A stretch of 64,000 bases of DNA. Source: G963662605 sp963667005 (lineage in GTDB: Bacteria > Bacteroidota > Ignavibacteria > Ignavibacteriales > Ignavibacteriaceae). The notes under the pieces are model-generated. The model worked only from the letters and a program-made list of their open reading frames with translations, made no database searches and was not told where the DNA came from. The position numbers were made by a program, and so were the translations under genes. The stretch is from the NCBI GenBank assembly GCA_963667005.1, contig OY762937.1, positions 1,984,001 through 2,048,000 of the forward strand, in the 5' to 3' direction. Below, piece by piece: positions 26,083-35,504 of the stretch; positions within the stretch are counted from its first letter, which is position 1; each line of letters begins with the position of its first letter.

Positions 26083-27237
26083 ATGTTTTACACGGATAGA
26101 AGCTTGGATAACCCGGATTATAAAAAATATAACAGAATAAAGATTATTATTAAAGTCGGACAGACAGTTGTCTTATTCGCCGGGTTGATCCTCATGCTTG
26201 TGTGCAGGTGGAATTATAGCCTCTATTCCGCGATAGAACAAATAAAGTACGGCAATTTGTTGTCATTCTTGATGTTCGTGTATGTTCTGGAAATAATTGT
26301 AACCGTTGTTACTTTCCCGGTATCGTTGTATTCCGGATTTATATTAGAGCACAAGTATGACCTTACTTCGCAAAAATTCGGAGCCTGGTTAAAGGAAGAA
26401 GCGAAGGATGCTTTAGTGTCGTTTGTCATTACGTTTCCTTTACTGCTTTTGTTTTATTATATACTACATACCTTTACTACGTTCTGGTGGCTGCCGTTCG
26501 GTATTATTCTGTTTTTCTTTTCGGTTGTCATGGCTCAATTATTCCCGATTATGATTTTCCCTATATTTCATAAATCGGTCCCGGTGGAAAATGAAGACCT
26601 GATGGAAAAAATATCGCGGCTATCTGAAAAGGCAGGAGTCAGAATTGAAAAGATACTGTCCTTTGATATGAGTAAATCAACGAATAAAGCTAACGCGATG
26701 TTTACGGGACTGGGTAAAACAAAACGGATTCTTTTAGGTGATACGTTGTTGAATAATTTTTCAACGGATGAGATTGAGACTGTTATCGCTCACGAACTCG
26801 GTCATTATAAACATAATCATATTGTGAAGAACCTGACAACGGGAACGTTCGTAAGTTTCTTTTCGTTATTTGTAATATCGCAAGTATATTGGCATGTGTT
26901 AAAGTATGTCAATCCCGGCGGTGCAATTACCGATACCGCATCACTACCGCTGCTGTTATTGGTCGCAATGATTCTCGGGTTGATTTTATCACCCATCATG
27001 TCCGGTATATCAAGGAAATTTGAATATCAGGCTGATAGTTTTGCGGTGATTGAAACAGCGAAGCACGAAATTTTTGTAGATGCGTTGAATAAATTAAATA
27101 CACAGAATTTGGGCGACCCCGATCCGCATCCGTTTATTGAGTGGCTGTTTTATAGTCATCCGTCAATAAAGAACCGTATCAGGGCGATTGAAAATCTAAA
27201 AGTTTCAAATGTCGAAAATGGTAATAGTAAATTATAA
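26083..27237 (+). CDS. M48 family zinc metalloprotease (Ste24-like)
   Basis: Integral-membrane zinc protease related to CAAX prenyl protease 1. Seen: several membrane helices in the N-terminal half (about 20-45, 60-85, 110-160), the catalytic HELGH near residues 240-244, and the downstream EYQADSFAV that supplies the third zinc ligand Glu. I chose ATG 26083 (384 residues); an in-frame TTG at 26038 lies inside the REP-flanking repeat and is unlikely. A run of plsC, gatC and kdsB follows closely. Confidence 0.85.
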   Translation: MFYTDRSLDNPDYKKYNRIKIIIKVGQTVVLFAGLILMLVCRWNYSLYSAIEQIKYGNLLSFLMFVYVLEIIVTVVTFPVSLYSGFILEHKYDLTSQKFGAWLKEEAKDALVSFVITFPLLLLFYYILHTFTTFWWLPFGIILFFFSVVMAQLFPIMIFPIFHKSVPVENEDLMEKISRLSEKAGVRIEKILSFDMSKSTNKANAMFTGLGKTKRILLGDTLLNNFSTDEIETVIAHELGHYKHNHIVKNLTTGTFVSFFSLFVISQVYWHVLKYVNPGGAITDTASLPLLLLVAMILGLILSPIMSGISRKFEYQADSFAVIETAKHEIFVDALNKLNTQNLGDPDPHPFIEWLFYSHPSIKNRIRAIENLKVSNVENGNSKL

Positions 27238-27258
27238 GTTGCATAGAATATTGACTAT

Positions 27259-27978
27259 ATGATAAACATGATAACATCGTATATAAGAGTGGCACTGATT
27301 GCAGTATACTTGATTCTGTGCTCTTTAACAGTGTTTATAACGAACGTTTTTGACCGTCAATTCCGATTCTATTTTTGGTTTAGCAGAATTGTCGGACGCG
27401 GAGTTATTTGGCTGGGTGGTGTAAAACTGAAAATAGAAGTTGACCCGGCGCTTGATACATCAAAAACGTACGTGTTCGTGTCAAATCACAGTAGCCTGTA
27501 CGACGTTCCGGTGATTATGGCCGCTGTTCCAACGCGTGCATCTATTTTGTTCAAGAAGGAACTGGCGAAGATCCCGATATTCGGTTGGCAGCTTGTTACA
27601 GGCCCTTATATTTTGGCTGACAGGCAGAGTCCGGATAAAGCGATGAAGACCATTGAAAAAGCAAAGACGCTTATGTCAAAGAAGAATGTATCCGTGATTT
27701 TATTTGCTGAAGGTACCAGAAGCAAGACCGGTGAAGTTCAGCCGTTCAAGCGTGGAGCTTTTTATTTGGCTTCGCGGGTTAACTATCCTATTGTCCCTGT
27801 TGCTATATGCGGAGCAGAAAAAATTTTAACAAAAGGCAAGATGCGATTGAATCCGGGCACAATTACTATTAAATTTGCAGCTCCGGTTGAAGTCGGAATG
27901 ATACAGAACAAACAAGACGAACTTGATTTGATGGAGAAGGTCCGTCAGATCATTATTAACAACAGAAAAGAGAATTAG
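27259..27978 (+). CDS. plsC: 1-acyl-sn-glycerol-3-phosphate acyltransferase
   Basis: Adds the second acyl chain to lysophosphatidic acid in phospholipid synthesis at the inner membrane. Seen: an N-terminal membrane helix, the catalytic NHSSLYD motif (NHx4D) near residue 76, and the substrate-binding FAEGTRSKTG near 152. 239 residues, usual size. The stop directly abuts the gatC start. Confidence 0.93.
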   Translation: MINMITSYIRVALIAVYLILCSLTVFITNVFDRQFRFYFWFSRIVGRGVIWLGGVKLKIEVDPALDTSKTYVFVSNHSSLYDVPVIMAAVPTRASILFKKELAKIPIFGWQLVTGPYILADRQSPDKAMKTIEKAKTLMSKKNVSVILFAEGTRSKTGEVQPFKRGAFYLASRVNYPIVPVAICGAEKILTKGKMRLNPGTITIKFAAPVEVGMIQNKQDELDLMEKVRQIIINNRKEN

Positions 27979-28272
27979 ATGGCTGTCTCGAAAGAAGATG
28001 CTGCATATATTGCAGAACTTGCAAGATTAAATTTTACCGATTCAGAATTAGAAAAGATTACAACGGATCTCAATGAGATTTTGACCTACATGGATAAATT
28101 GAATGAATTGGATACCTCCGCGGTAGAGGAATTATCACATCCGGTAGAGTTCACGAATGTTTTCAGACAGGATATACTGATTCCCTCAATACCTACAGAA
28201 CAGGCACTGAAAAACGCTCCTTCGAAAACCGAAGAGTTCTTTAACGTACCTAAGGTAATTTCGCAAGATTAA
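27979..28272 (+). CDS. gatC: Aspartyl/glutamyl-tRNA amidotransferase subunit C
   Basis: 97-residue subunit of GatCAB, which converts misacylated Glu-tRNA(Gln) or Asp-tRNA(Asn) to the amide form. Seen: family start VSKEDAAYIAELARLNFTD, an ILTYMDKLNELDTS segment, and a VFRQDI motif. Length is typical. GatA and GatB are elsewhere. Translated immediately after plsC. Confidence 0.94.
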   Translation: MAVSKEDAAYIAELARLNFTDSELEKITTDLNEILTYMDKLNELDTSAVEELSHPVEFTNVFRQDILIPSIPTEQALKNAPSKTEEFFNVPKVISQD

Positions 28273-28281
28273 GGATTAAAC

Positions 28282-29052
28282 ATGGTTGTTGGAATAATTC
28301 CCGCACGATATGCCTCGACACGGTTGCCGGGAAAACCTTTGGTTGAGATCGACGGTAAGCCGATGATAATTCACACGTATGAAAGTGCTTCAAAATCAGC
28401 ATTGATACAGCGGATAATTGTTGCTACCGATAATGAGGAAGTCTATAACGTTTGTAAGGAGTACGGAGTAGATGTCTGCATGACTCCGGAAGACATTCAA
28501 ACCGGTTCAGACAGGATTGCCTTCGTCGCTCGCGAACTGGTGCAGGCAGAAGTCGTTGTGAATATACAAGGGGATGAGCCGTTCATTCCGGGAATTATGA
28601 TCGACCAGGCATTGGAACCGCTTATGCTTGATGAGACCGTTGAAATTACGACTCTCGCCAAACGGATAACAAGTGAGGCTGAACTGCTTTCTCCGGATGT
28701 AGTAAAAGTTGTCTTTGATCTAAACAACAACGGTTTGTATTTTTCACGCGCCCCGATACCACATGTACGGGATGCTAAAAGTTTCGCGGAAGCAAAGAAG
28801 TTTGACTGCTATTATAAGCATATTGGTTTATATGCTTACCGCAGGGATGCGTTGTTTACCTTCACTTCACTTCAGCAGTCAGAACTTGAAAAGATTGAAA
28901 AGTTGGAGCAGCTTCGCATGCTCGAACACGGCATGATCATTAAAGTGGTTGAGACCGAATATGAAAGTCTTTCTGTAGACACACTTGATGATTTGAAGGC
29001 TGCCCGCAAGTTTTACCGAACACAGCAGAAAAAGCAAAAAAAAGACATATAA
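28282..29052 (+). CDS. kdsB: 3-deoxy-manno-octulosonate cytidylyltransferase
   Basis: Activates Kdo with CTP to CMP-Kdo for LPS lipid A-core synthesis, in the cytoplasm. Seen: IIPARYASTRLPGKPL (nucleotide-binding loop), ATDNEEVYNVCKEYG, NIQGDEPFIP and KHIGLYAYRRDAL, all diagnostic. 256 residues. Together with the heptosyltransferase at 9025 it shows that the organism makes LPS. Confidence 0.95.
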   Translation: MVVGIIPARYASTRLPGKPLVEIDGKPMIIHTYESASKSALIQRIIVATDNEEVYNVCKEYGVDVCMTPEDIQTGSDRIAFVARELVQAEVVVNIQGDEPFIPGIMIDQALEPLMLDETVEITTLAKRITSEAELLSPDVVKVVFDLNNNGLYFSRAPIPHVRDAKSFAEAKKFDCYYKHIGLYAYRRDALFTFTSLQQSELEKIEKLEQLRMLEHGMIIKVVETEYESLSVDTLDDLKAARKFYRTQQKKQKKDI

Positions 29053-29365
29053 TCTGCTATCATTTCTTTGATGAAATCCCTTTTGAGCACACTTTAGCTG
29101 AGGGCGGCAAAAAACTTAATGTCGCCTCATTTTGAGATAGTGTCTATTTTTAGGACACATTTAAAATGAGTTTTTCCCAGGCAATATTCATTTATTGGCC
29201 CCAAAACCCAATCGCAGAAAAATTCATCAATTCACGAAAATCAGCAAAAAAAAACTTCATTCCTTCTCGCCTTTATAAATGCTTAAATAACAAAGAGTTA
29301 CAGGTGAGCCCCGGCTGACTGCATTGAGAATTTTATTTGTAATCTGTCGAAAATCGCCGTAATCC

Positions 29366-29394
29366 ATCGTTCATCTATTGAATAAATCGCATAT
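29366..29394 (+). promoter_or_regulatory. Conserved 29-bp upstream block, copy 1
   Basis: Begins ATCGTTCATCTA and ends TCGCATAT. Identical at 23 of 29 positions to the block at 41620-41648 upstream of the other choice-of-anchor A protein. It lies 40 bases upstream of the -24-like GG. Candidate activator-binding site. Confidence 0.5.
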
Positions 29395-29403
29395 ACAAGA
29401 TTG

Positions 29404-29420
29404 TTGGCACGTTTATTGTA
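29404..29420 (+). promoter_or_regulatory. Sigma-54-like -24/-12 promoter, copy 1
   Basis: TTGGCACG-TTTA-TTGTA. It matches the sigma-54 consensus TGGCACGnnnnTTGCa except T for C in the -12 element, with exact GG-to-GT spacing. It sits 36 bases before the GTG start, leaving room for the transcription start and the AAGGAG ribosome site at 29445-29450. Confidence 0.65.
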
Positions 29421-29456
29421 AAAGGTATCAGGACATTTTACTAAAAGGAGATATAA

Positions 29457-32400
29457 GTGCCTTCAAATAGATCATATAGAATAAGTTTTCTTTCGACATT
29501 CTTTTTTGTTATAATATACATTGGTAATGTTTTTGGCGGAACCGATCCTAACACGTTGCTCAAGCAATGGAATGCCATAATTACAAACGATTTCACCAGT
29601 GTTTCGGAAATCGAAGGAAGAACATTTATAGCGGGGAACTATAATGCATCGAATTCGCATCAATACGGATTCAAACTGACAAGCAATTCCTCCAGTGATG
29701 TTGTTTTTGCCGTAAAAGGATCGGTCAATGCAACACAGCTTGCCGGTATAAAAGTTTTTTACGGAAGCGCGGCAGTCAGTTCGGCAGTCAGCACGCCGAG
29801 TGTTTTTCAATTTATGAATGGCGGCACACTTTCAGCTTCAAGCTCATGGCCGGCCGCAAATTCCCCGGTGCAGGATATAATAACCGCTTCAAATTATTGG
29901 AAGACTCTTACTCCGAACGGAACCGTTCAGTTACCGGGTTCACAGCCTGCTCCTTTAAAATTCATTTGTCCCACCGGACAAAAACTCGCTGTCTTTTATG
30001 TAACGGATACGCAAAGCTTGGAAAACTCCAACGCGCAGCAGATAGAAGTTACTCCGGCAGATTCCACAGAGACAATTATAATTAATGTAAACTCAGTTGA
30101 CGGAAATGTTAACTGGTCCAACGGAAATTTGGTTGGAAATTTTGATAATGAATACTGGCGCAGCAGAATTATTTGGAATATTTATACCGAAGCAAATAAC
30201 GGTAACATGGGCACCATCAGTTGTAACCCGAATATGAAAGGCTCCCTTATTTCTCCTACTGCTACGTTATCCGGCAATTCAAACTTTGATGGAAACGTTG
30301 TCTGTAAAAACTTACAAATAAACAGTGAAATTCACCTTGCTTCTTCGACCGGTTGGAATGGAAACGCACCTTCAGCAGTACAAAACAATGCATCAATCGG
30401 CGATAAAGTATGGTTAGATGCAAACAAGAATGGAATTCAGGATGCAAGTGAAAACGGCATAGCTAACGTAACAGTCAAACTATTTGACGCAGCGAACACG
30501 CTGATCGGAACAACTACTACGGATGCAAACGGTGTATATGGATTTAGCGGTTTGGCAGCCGGAACTTATACCGTTCAATTTGTTGCCCCATCAGGATATA
30601 CGATTTCTTCAAAAGATCAGGGCAGTGACGATGCAAAGGATTCCGATGCTGATGCAACAACAGGCAAAACGGCTTCAGTTACTCTTGCAGCCGGCGACAA
30701 TAATTTAACCGTTGATGCTGGTATGTATGTTACTCCAGCTTCACTCGGCGATAAAGTTTGGCTTGATGTTAATAAAAACGGAATTCAGGATTCCGGTGAA
30801 GCCGGATTAGCCAATGTCACAGTTAAGCTCTATGACTCTTCAAACAACCTTGTTTCAACTACAACCACTAACGCAAGTGGTATCTACGGATTCAGCAACT
30901 TAGCGCCAGGAACATACTATGTTCAGTTCGTTGCTCCGTCGGGATATACTATTTCAGCCAAAGACCAAGGCAGCGATGATGCAAAAGATTCCGACGCAGA
31001 TGCTACTACAGGAAAAACTGCTTCGGTTACGCTTGCAGCAGGTGACAACAACTTGACCGTTGATGCGGGTATGTATGTAACACCTGCATCACTTGGCGAT
31101 AAAGTTTGGTTGGATGCAAACAAAGACGGAATTCAGGACGCTGGCGAAAATGGAATTGCTAACGTTACTGTGAAACTTTATGATGCTTCAAACAATTTAG
31201 TTTCAACAACCACTACTAACGCGAGCGGCATTTACGGATTCAGCAATTTGACTCCGGGAACATACTATGTTCAGTTCATTGCTCCGTCGGGATATACTAT
31301 TTCAGCCAAAGACCAAGGCAGCGATGATGCAAAAGATTCTGATGCTGATGCAACAACAGGCAAAACTGCTTCGGTTACACTTGCAGCAGGCGACAATAAT
31401 TTAACAGTTGATGCGGGCATGTTTGTAACACCTGCTTCACTTGGTGACAAAGTTTGGTTAGATGCAAATAAAGATGGAATTCAGGACGCAAGCGAAAACG
31501 GAATTGCTAATGTTACTGTAAAATTGTATGACTCTTCAAACAATTTAGTATCAACAACAACGACTAATGCAAGCGGTATTTACGGGTTCAGTAACTTGGC
31601 ACCCGGAACATACTCAGTACAGTTTGTTGCTCCGTCAGGATATACAATTTCACCAAAAGATCAGGGCAGTGATGATGCAAAGGATTCTGACGCAGATGCC
31701 ACAACCGGTAAAACTGCTTCAGTTACGCTTGCAGCAGGCGACAATAATTTAACTGTTGATGCCGGTATGTATGTGACACCTGCTTCTCTTGGTGATAAAG
31801 TTTGGTTAGATGCTAATCATGACGGCATACAGGATGGCAGCGAAGTTGGCTTGGCTAATGTTACTGTTAATCTCTATGATGCTTCAAACACTTTGGTCGG
31901 AACAACGACTACCAATGCTAACGGCATATATGGATTCAGTAATTTAACACCCGGAACATATACGGTTCAGTTCGTCGCTCCAACCGGATATACAATATCA
32001 TCTAAAGATCAGGGAAGTGACGACAGCAAGGACTCAGATGCCGATGCAGCAACAGGTAAAACCGCTTCAGTTACTCTTGCAGCGGGACAAGCTAACCTGA
32101 CTATAGACGCAGGAATGTACTATAACAACGCCGCTGATCTTAAAATTGAAAAGACTGTAAGTGACTCGGTCTTGTCATGTGGCAAAAATCTTACATATAC
32201 AATCAAATTAACGAATAACGGTCCTATTAATGCAGGCAGTATCATTGCTGCGGACATCTTACCGGCCGGTTTGTCATTCGTTTCGGCAAGTGCTACTCAG
32301 GGCTCCTATGATACTACCACCGGAAAATGGATTGTCGGTAGTTTAGCAAACGGTGCAAGCGCTACATTAACCATTCAGGTAAAAGTGGATTGTTCGGCAA

Positions 32401-34481
32401 TGAATAATGCCAATATTGACTTGGGTCCGGTTAAAGATTTTAACGTTTTTGTTCTTGAAGATATTACACAGCCGTCTGCCGATACACAAGGCAAATTGGC
32501 TGTCGGTAGAAATGCAACATTGGGCTGCTACAGTGTCGGTGACCAACTTCCGGCTTCAAACGGAACTGTTGATGTTCTTGTTGTCGGCAATAACCTTACG
32601 TATACAACAGGTGCAGTTTATGGCGGCAACGCTGTGTACGGCGGCTCCTCAAATTTGCCGAAGTCTTCGGTAAGCTTTGCAAGCGGTTCAGTTCGCAAGG
32701 ATTCGGTTATTGATTTTGTCGCGGCAAAATCGTATCTCGAAAATCTCAGCACTCAGCTTGCCGGTTATGCTGTTAACGGTGTTACCACGTTTGAGTGGGG
32801 TGCTGTTAAGATGGTTAGCACCAGCCCGTATATAAATGTATTCAGTGTTAACGGTAATGATCTTAATAGTGCAAATGCTGTTCAGATTGATGTACCGAAT
32901 GGTTCAGTAGTTATCGTCAACGTGTCCGGTACCAGCATTAACTGGCATGGCGGCCTTGTTGTTAACGGTACGGCTATCAACAATGTCCTTTACAATTTTC
33001 CACAGGCGACAAGTCTTGGAATATCCGGTATCAACGTGACGGGATCCGTTCTTGCTCCATTTGCAAGTTTGAATTTTCCGGCAGGTATTATAACCGGACA
33101 AACGATAGTAAAATCAATGAGCGGCAGCGGCCAGTTCAACATTGCTCCTTTCCTTGGTAATATACCTGCGAATAAGAGCATCGTAAACGTAGCCTCAATA
33201 GTAAGCTCCGATATAACGGATATCAATTCTTCGAATGATGTTGCATCCGTTTCGGCAGCATTCCCGCAGGATCCGTCCGGCTCGTCATCCGGCAGCGGAA
33301 GTACCGGAAGCTGGCAGTTAGTCGGCAATTTACCTTCAGGAGCAACTGTTACCTGCATTAAAGCGGATCAATCCGGTAACATTTATGCTGGAACTGTTTG
33401 GGGTTATATCTACAAATCGTCGGATAACGGATCAACTTGGTTGCATGTAAATCCGGATATGTATTCAGGTCCAATTTGGGCAATCGCAATACATTCAAAC
33501 GGTAACATATTCGCGGCATCAGTTACAGGTGTTTATAAGACAAGCGATAATTGTGCAACTTGGAATATTACCGACTTGCAGAATTTAGATGTCCGTGCAT
33601 TGAAAATTGATGCTTCCGGAGAGATATATGCCGGTACTTGGAACAACGGTGTATTTGTCTCCAACGATAACGGTGCATCCTTTACTTCGGCTAATAACGG
33701 GTTAGGAGCACACAATGTTGTCACTTCGTTAGCAGTCACCCCAAATCAAAATGTATTTGTTGGAACGTTTGACGGCGGTGTCGCAAAATCAACCGATAAG
33801 GGAAACAGCTGGGTATCAATGAATGTAGGTTATAACTATATCTGGACACTCGCTTCTAACTCAAACGGTGATTTGTTTGCCGGTACATATGGTGATGGAA
33901 TCTATCGCTCAACTGACAACGGAACGAGTTGGAGCAAAATGCCATTCCCCGGAACATACGCATACGAACTTGTCATTGATGCAAGCAATAACATTTTTGC
34001 CTCATCCTACAGTGGTGGTGTGTACGTGTCTACCAACAACGGCAGCACATGGACAAACATCGGCATGGGCGGTATGTCACTCAGTTCAATGATGATTGTT
34101 CCTGATGGCAAGATAATGTATACCGGAACGGCTGCAGGTAAGATTTTTATGAAAAAATCAAATCTTACAGCTGTCAGCAGTACGGGAAATAGCAAACCGG
34201 CGGAATTCAGTTTGAACCAAAACTATCCGAATCCGTTTAACCCGTCAACGGTAATCAGTTATGCCGTTCCTTACGAATCAAAAGTAATCCTGAAGGTATA
34301 TAACATAACCGGTCAGGAAGTATTTGAGTTAGTAAACGGAACAATGGCAAGCGGAAATTATCAGGTGTCCATGAACGCTTCGAATTTACCAAGCGGCATG
34401 TATATCTACAGAATGAACGCTGTCTCCGCGGATGGTAAACATCAATTCAGCACAACAAAGAAGATGATGCTGATTAAATAA
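29457..34481 (+). CDS. Giant T9SS surface protein with SdrD-B repeats and Asp-box propeller
   Basis: 1674 residues. Seen in order: signal peptide (about 1-27); a first choice-of-anchor A-like beta domain (30-310); five tandem SdrD-B/Cna-B-type repeats of exactly 116 residues (315-894), each with GDKVWLD and KDQGSDD...DSDAD acidic loops that suggest calcium binding; a DUF11 domain (about 897-985); a second choice-of-anchor A domain (988-1265); a Ser/Gly linker; a beta-propeller with six Asp-box motifs such as SSDNGSTW (about 1290-1570); and a type A T9SS sorting domain from about 1585. It is probably an adhesin or stalk anchored at the cell surface. GTG start with AAGGAG six bases upstream. 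The DUF11/anchor/T9SS modules are shared with the protein at 41909. Confidence 0.88.
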   Translation: MPSNRSYRISFLSTFFFVIIYIGNVFGGTDPNTLLKQWNAIITNDFTSVSEIEGRTFIAGNYNASNSHQYGFKLTSNSSSDVVFAVKGSVNATQLAGIKVFYGSAAVSSAVSTPSVFQFMNGGTLSASSSWPAANSPVQDIITASNYWKTLTPNGTVQLPGSQPAPLKFICPTGQKLAVFYVTDTQSLENSNAQQIEVTPADSTETIIINVNSVDGNVNWSNGNLVGNFDNEYWRSRIIWNIYTEANNGNMGTISCNPNMKGSLISPTATLSGNSNFDGNVVCKNLQINSEIHLASSTGWNGNAPSAVQNNASIGDKVWLDANKNGIQDASENGIANVTVKLFDAANTLIGTTTTDANGVYGFSGLAAGTYTVQFVAPSGYTISSKDQGSDDAKDSDADATTGKTASVTLAAGDNNLTVDAGMYVTPASLGDKVWLDVNKNGIQDSGEAGLANVTVKLYDSSNNLVSTTTTNASGIYGFSNLAPGTYYVQFVAPSGYTISAKDQGSDDAKDSDADATTGKTASVTLAAGDNNLTVDAGMYVTPASLGDKVWLDANKDGIQDAGENGIANVTVKLYDASNNLVSTTTTNASGIYGFSNLTPGTYYVQFIAPSGYTISAKDQGSDDAKDSDADATTGKTASVTLAAGDNNLTVDAGMFVTPASLGDKVWLDANKDGIQDASENGIANVTVKLYDSSNNLVSTTTTNASGIYGFSNLAPGTYSVQFVAPSGYTISPKDQGSDDAKDSDADATTGKTASVTLAAGDNNLTVDAGMYVTPASLGDKVWLDANHDGIQDGSEVGLANVTVNLYDASNTLVGTTTTNANGIYGFSNLTPGTYTVQFVAPTGYTISSKDQGSDDSKDSDADAATGKTASVTLAAGQANLTIDAGMYYNNAADLKIEKTVSDSVLSCGKNLTYTIKLTNNGPINAGSIIAADILPAGLSFVSASATQGSYDTTTGKWIVGSLANGASATLTIQVKVDCSAMNNANIDLGPVKDFNVFVLEDITQPSADTQGKLAVGRNATLGCYSVGDQLPASNGTVDVLVVGNNLTYTTGAVYGGNAVYGGSSNLPKSSVSFASGSVRKDSVIDFVAAKSYLENLSTQLAGYAVNGVTTFEWGAVKMVSTSPYINVFSVNGNDLNSANAVQIDVPNGSVVIVNVSGTSINWHGGLVVNGTAINNVLYNFPQATSLGISGINVTGSVLAPFASLNFPAGIITGQTIVKSMSGSGQFNIAPFLGNIPANKSIVNVASIVSSDITDINSSNDVASVSAAFPQDPSGSSSGSGSTGSWQLVGNLPSGATVTCIKADQSGNIYAGTVWGYIYKSSDNGSTWLHVNPDMYSGPIWAIAIHSNGNIFAASVTGVYKTSDNCATWNITDLQNLDVRALKIDASGEIYAGTWNNGVFVSNDNGASFTSANNGLGAHNVVTSLAVTPNQNVFVGTFDGGVAKSTDKGNSWVSMNVGYNYIWTLASNSNGDLFAGTYGDGIYRSTDNGTSWSKMPFPGTYAYELVIDASNNIFASSYSGGVYVSTNNGSTWTNIGMGGMSLSSMMIVPDGKIMYTGTAAGKIFMKKSNLTAVSSTGNSKPAEFSLNQNYPNPFNPSTVISYAVPYESKVILKVYNITGQEVFELVNGTMASGNYQVSMNASNLPSGMYIYRMNAVSADGKHQFSTTKKMMLIK
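30399..32138 (+). repeat. Five tandem 348-bp coding repeats
   Basis: Units begin (GGCGAT/GGTGAT) at 30399, 30747, 31095, 31443 and 31791, exactly 348 bases apart, so the reading frame is kept. Nucleotide similarity between units is high in the KDQGSDD-to-VTPASLGDKVW part. They encode the SdrD-B domains of the surface protein. Confidence 0.95.
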
Positions 34482-34501
34482 ACAGTAACGCACATTTTTA
34501 G

Positions 34502-34532
34502 AAGGCTCTCCGGTATCCGGGGAGCCTTTTTT
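34502..34532 (+). terminator. Rho-independent terminator after the SdrD-repeat protein
   Basis: Stem AAGGCTCTCCGG (34502-34513) with CCGGGGAGCCTT (34517-34528), one T-G wobble, loop TAT, followed by T's. It is 21 bases past the stop. Confidence 0.92.
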
Positions 34533-34646
34533 ATTTTTGTAACCTGTGTAACGGTCGTAATGAGTGAATATGACAGGGCCTATAAGCCTCCGAATTTGTG
34601 AGAATGTTTAGTTGGCGAAACACGGAAATAGTCTTATTTTACTAGG

Positions 34647-35057
34647 ATGAATTGTATATTTTGTGCAATTGCTGAAAAGCAGGCACCTGCTGAAGTGGTA
34701 TTAGAAACGGATAAGACGATTTCCTTTCTGGACGTTAATCCGATGAATTACGGTCATGTTCTGGTCGTTCCCAAAGGTCATTTTGCGGATATGACTGCAT
34801 TACCTCAGGATGTTATTCCTGAATTGTTTCAAACCGCTCAAAAGGTTGCAGTTGCAATGGTGGATGCATTAAACGCGGATGGGTTTAATATTGTTCTTAA
34901 CAATGGTAGGGCAGCAGGGCAATCAATCTTTCACAGCCATATACACGTTATACCCAGATATAATACCGATAATTTCGGTATTAAGCTCCACCTGAAGAAA
35001 TATCCCGAGGGCGAATTGCCACGGTACGGTTCATTAATTCGTAAAAGTTTGCTGTAG
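34647..35057 (+). CDS. HIT-family nucleotide hydrolase
   Basis: 136 residues. N-terminal FCAIAEKQ with a CxxC-like Cys pair, the GHVLVVPKGHF strand, and the histidine triad HSHIHVIPR near 99-107, which forms the nucleotidyl-His intermediate. HINT-type enzymes hydrolyse AMP-amides. Preceded by the terminator at 34502 and followed by the B12-binding gene; probably the first gene of the heme/glycogen run. Confidence 0.93.
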   Translation: MNCIFCAIAEKQAPAEVVLETDKTISFLDVNPMNYGHVLVVPKGHFADMTALPQDVIPELFQTAQKVAVAMVDALNADGFNIVLNNGRAAGQSIFHSHIHVIPRYNTDNFGIKLHLKKYPEGELPRYGSLIRKSLL

Positions 35058-35070
35058 GAGAATATAGACT

Positions 35071-35484
35071 ATGGATAAAAAAATTAGAGTTTTAGTAGCC
35101 AAGGCCGGCCTTGACGGACATGACCGCGGTGCAAAAGTAATTGCTGCGGCGTTACGGGATGCCGGTATGGAGATTATTTACACAGGTTTGCGCCAGACAC
35201 CTGAAATGATCGTAGAAGCTGCCTTGCAGGAAGATGTTGATGTAATAGGCATTAGTATCTTGTCCGGTGCACACATGACTATCTTTCCGAAAATACTTAC
35301 CTTGATGAAGGAAAAGGAATTGACGGATGTTCTTTTGACCGGAGGAGGAATCATTCCGGAAGAAGACGTTGAAAAATTAAAAGAATTGGGCTGTGGCGAG
35401 TTGTTTACTCCCGGAGCGTCTACTTTACAAATTGCTGCATATATTAAGGATTGGGTTGCTAACCATCCACGTGTATTAGTGTAA
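35071..35484 (+). CDS. Cobalamin-binding protein (methylmalonyl-CoA mutase C-terminal domain-like)
   Basis: 137 residues, only a B12-binding flavodoxin-like fold. Seen: DGHDRGAKV (DxHxxG cobalamin-lower-ligand motif), GISILSGAH, and TGGGIIPEED, matching the small subunit/C-terminal domain of methylmalonyl-CoA and isobutyryl-CoA mutases. No large mutase subunit is encoded nearby, so its partner must be elsewhere. RBS AGGAG is well placed. Confidence 0.88.
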   Translation: MDKKIRVLVAKAGLDGHDRGAKVIAAALRDAGMEIIYTGLRQTPEMIVEAALQEDVDVIGISILSGAHMTIFPKILTLMKEKELTDVLLTGGGIIPEEDVEKLKELGCGELFTPGASTLQIAAYIKDWVANHPRVLV

Positions 35485-35504
35485 GTATCATTAGATAAAT
35501 TTGC

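Larger units (their letters stand above)
29053..29456. other. Long leader upstream of the SdrD-repeat surface protein
   Basis: 404 bases without a gene. They include the 29-bp block 29366-29394 and the -24/-12-like site at 29404-29420 described separately. Other stretches resemble the leader of the second surface protein (41616-41908), for example TGCTTAAATAACAAAGAGTTAC against TGCTTTATAAAATAATAAGTTAC. Confidence 0.5.

Noticed and set aside
30399..32138. The equal-spaced repeats as a CRISPR or tandem non-coding array
   Set aside because: Units are 348 bp and code in frame for SdrD-B domains.
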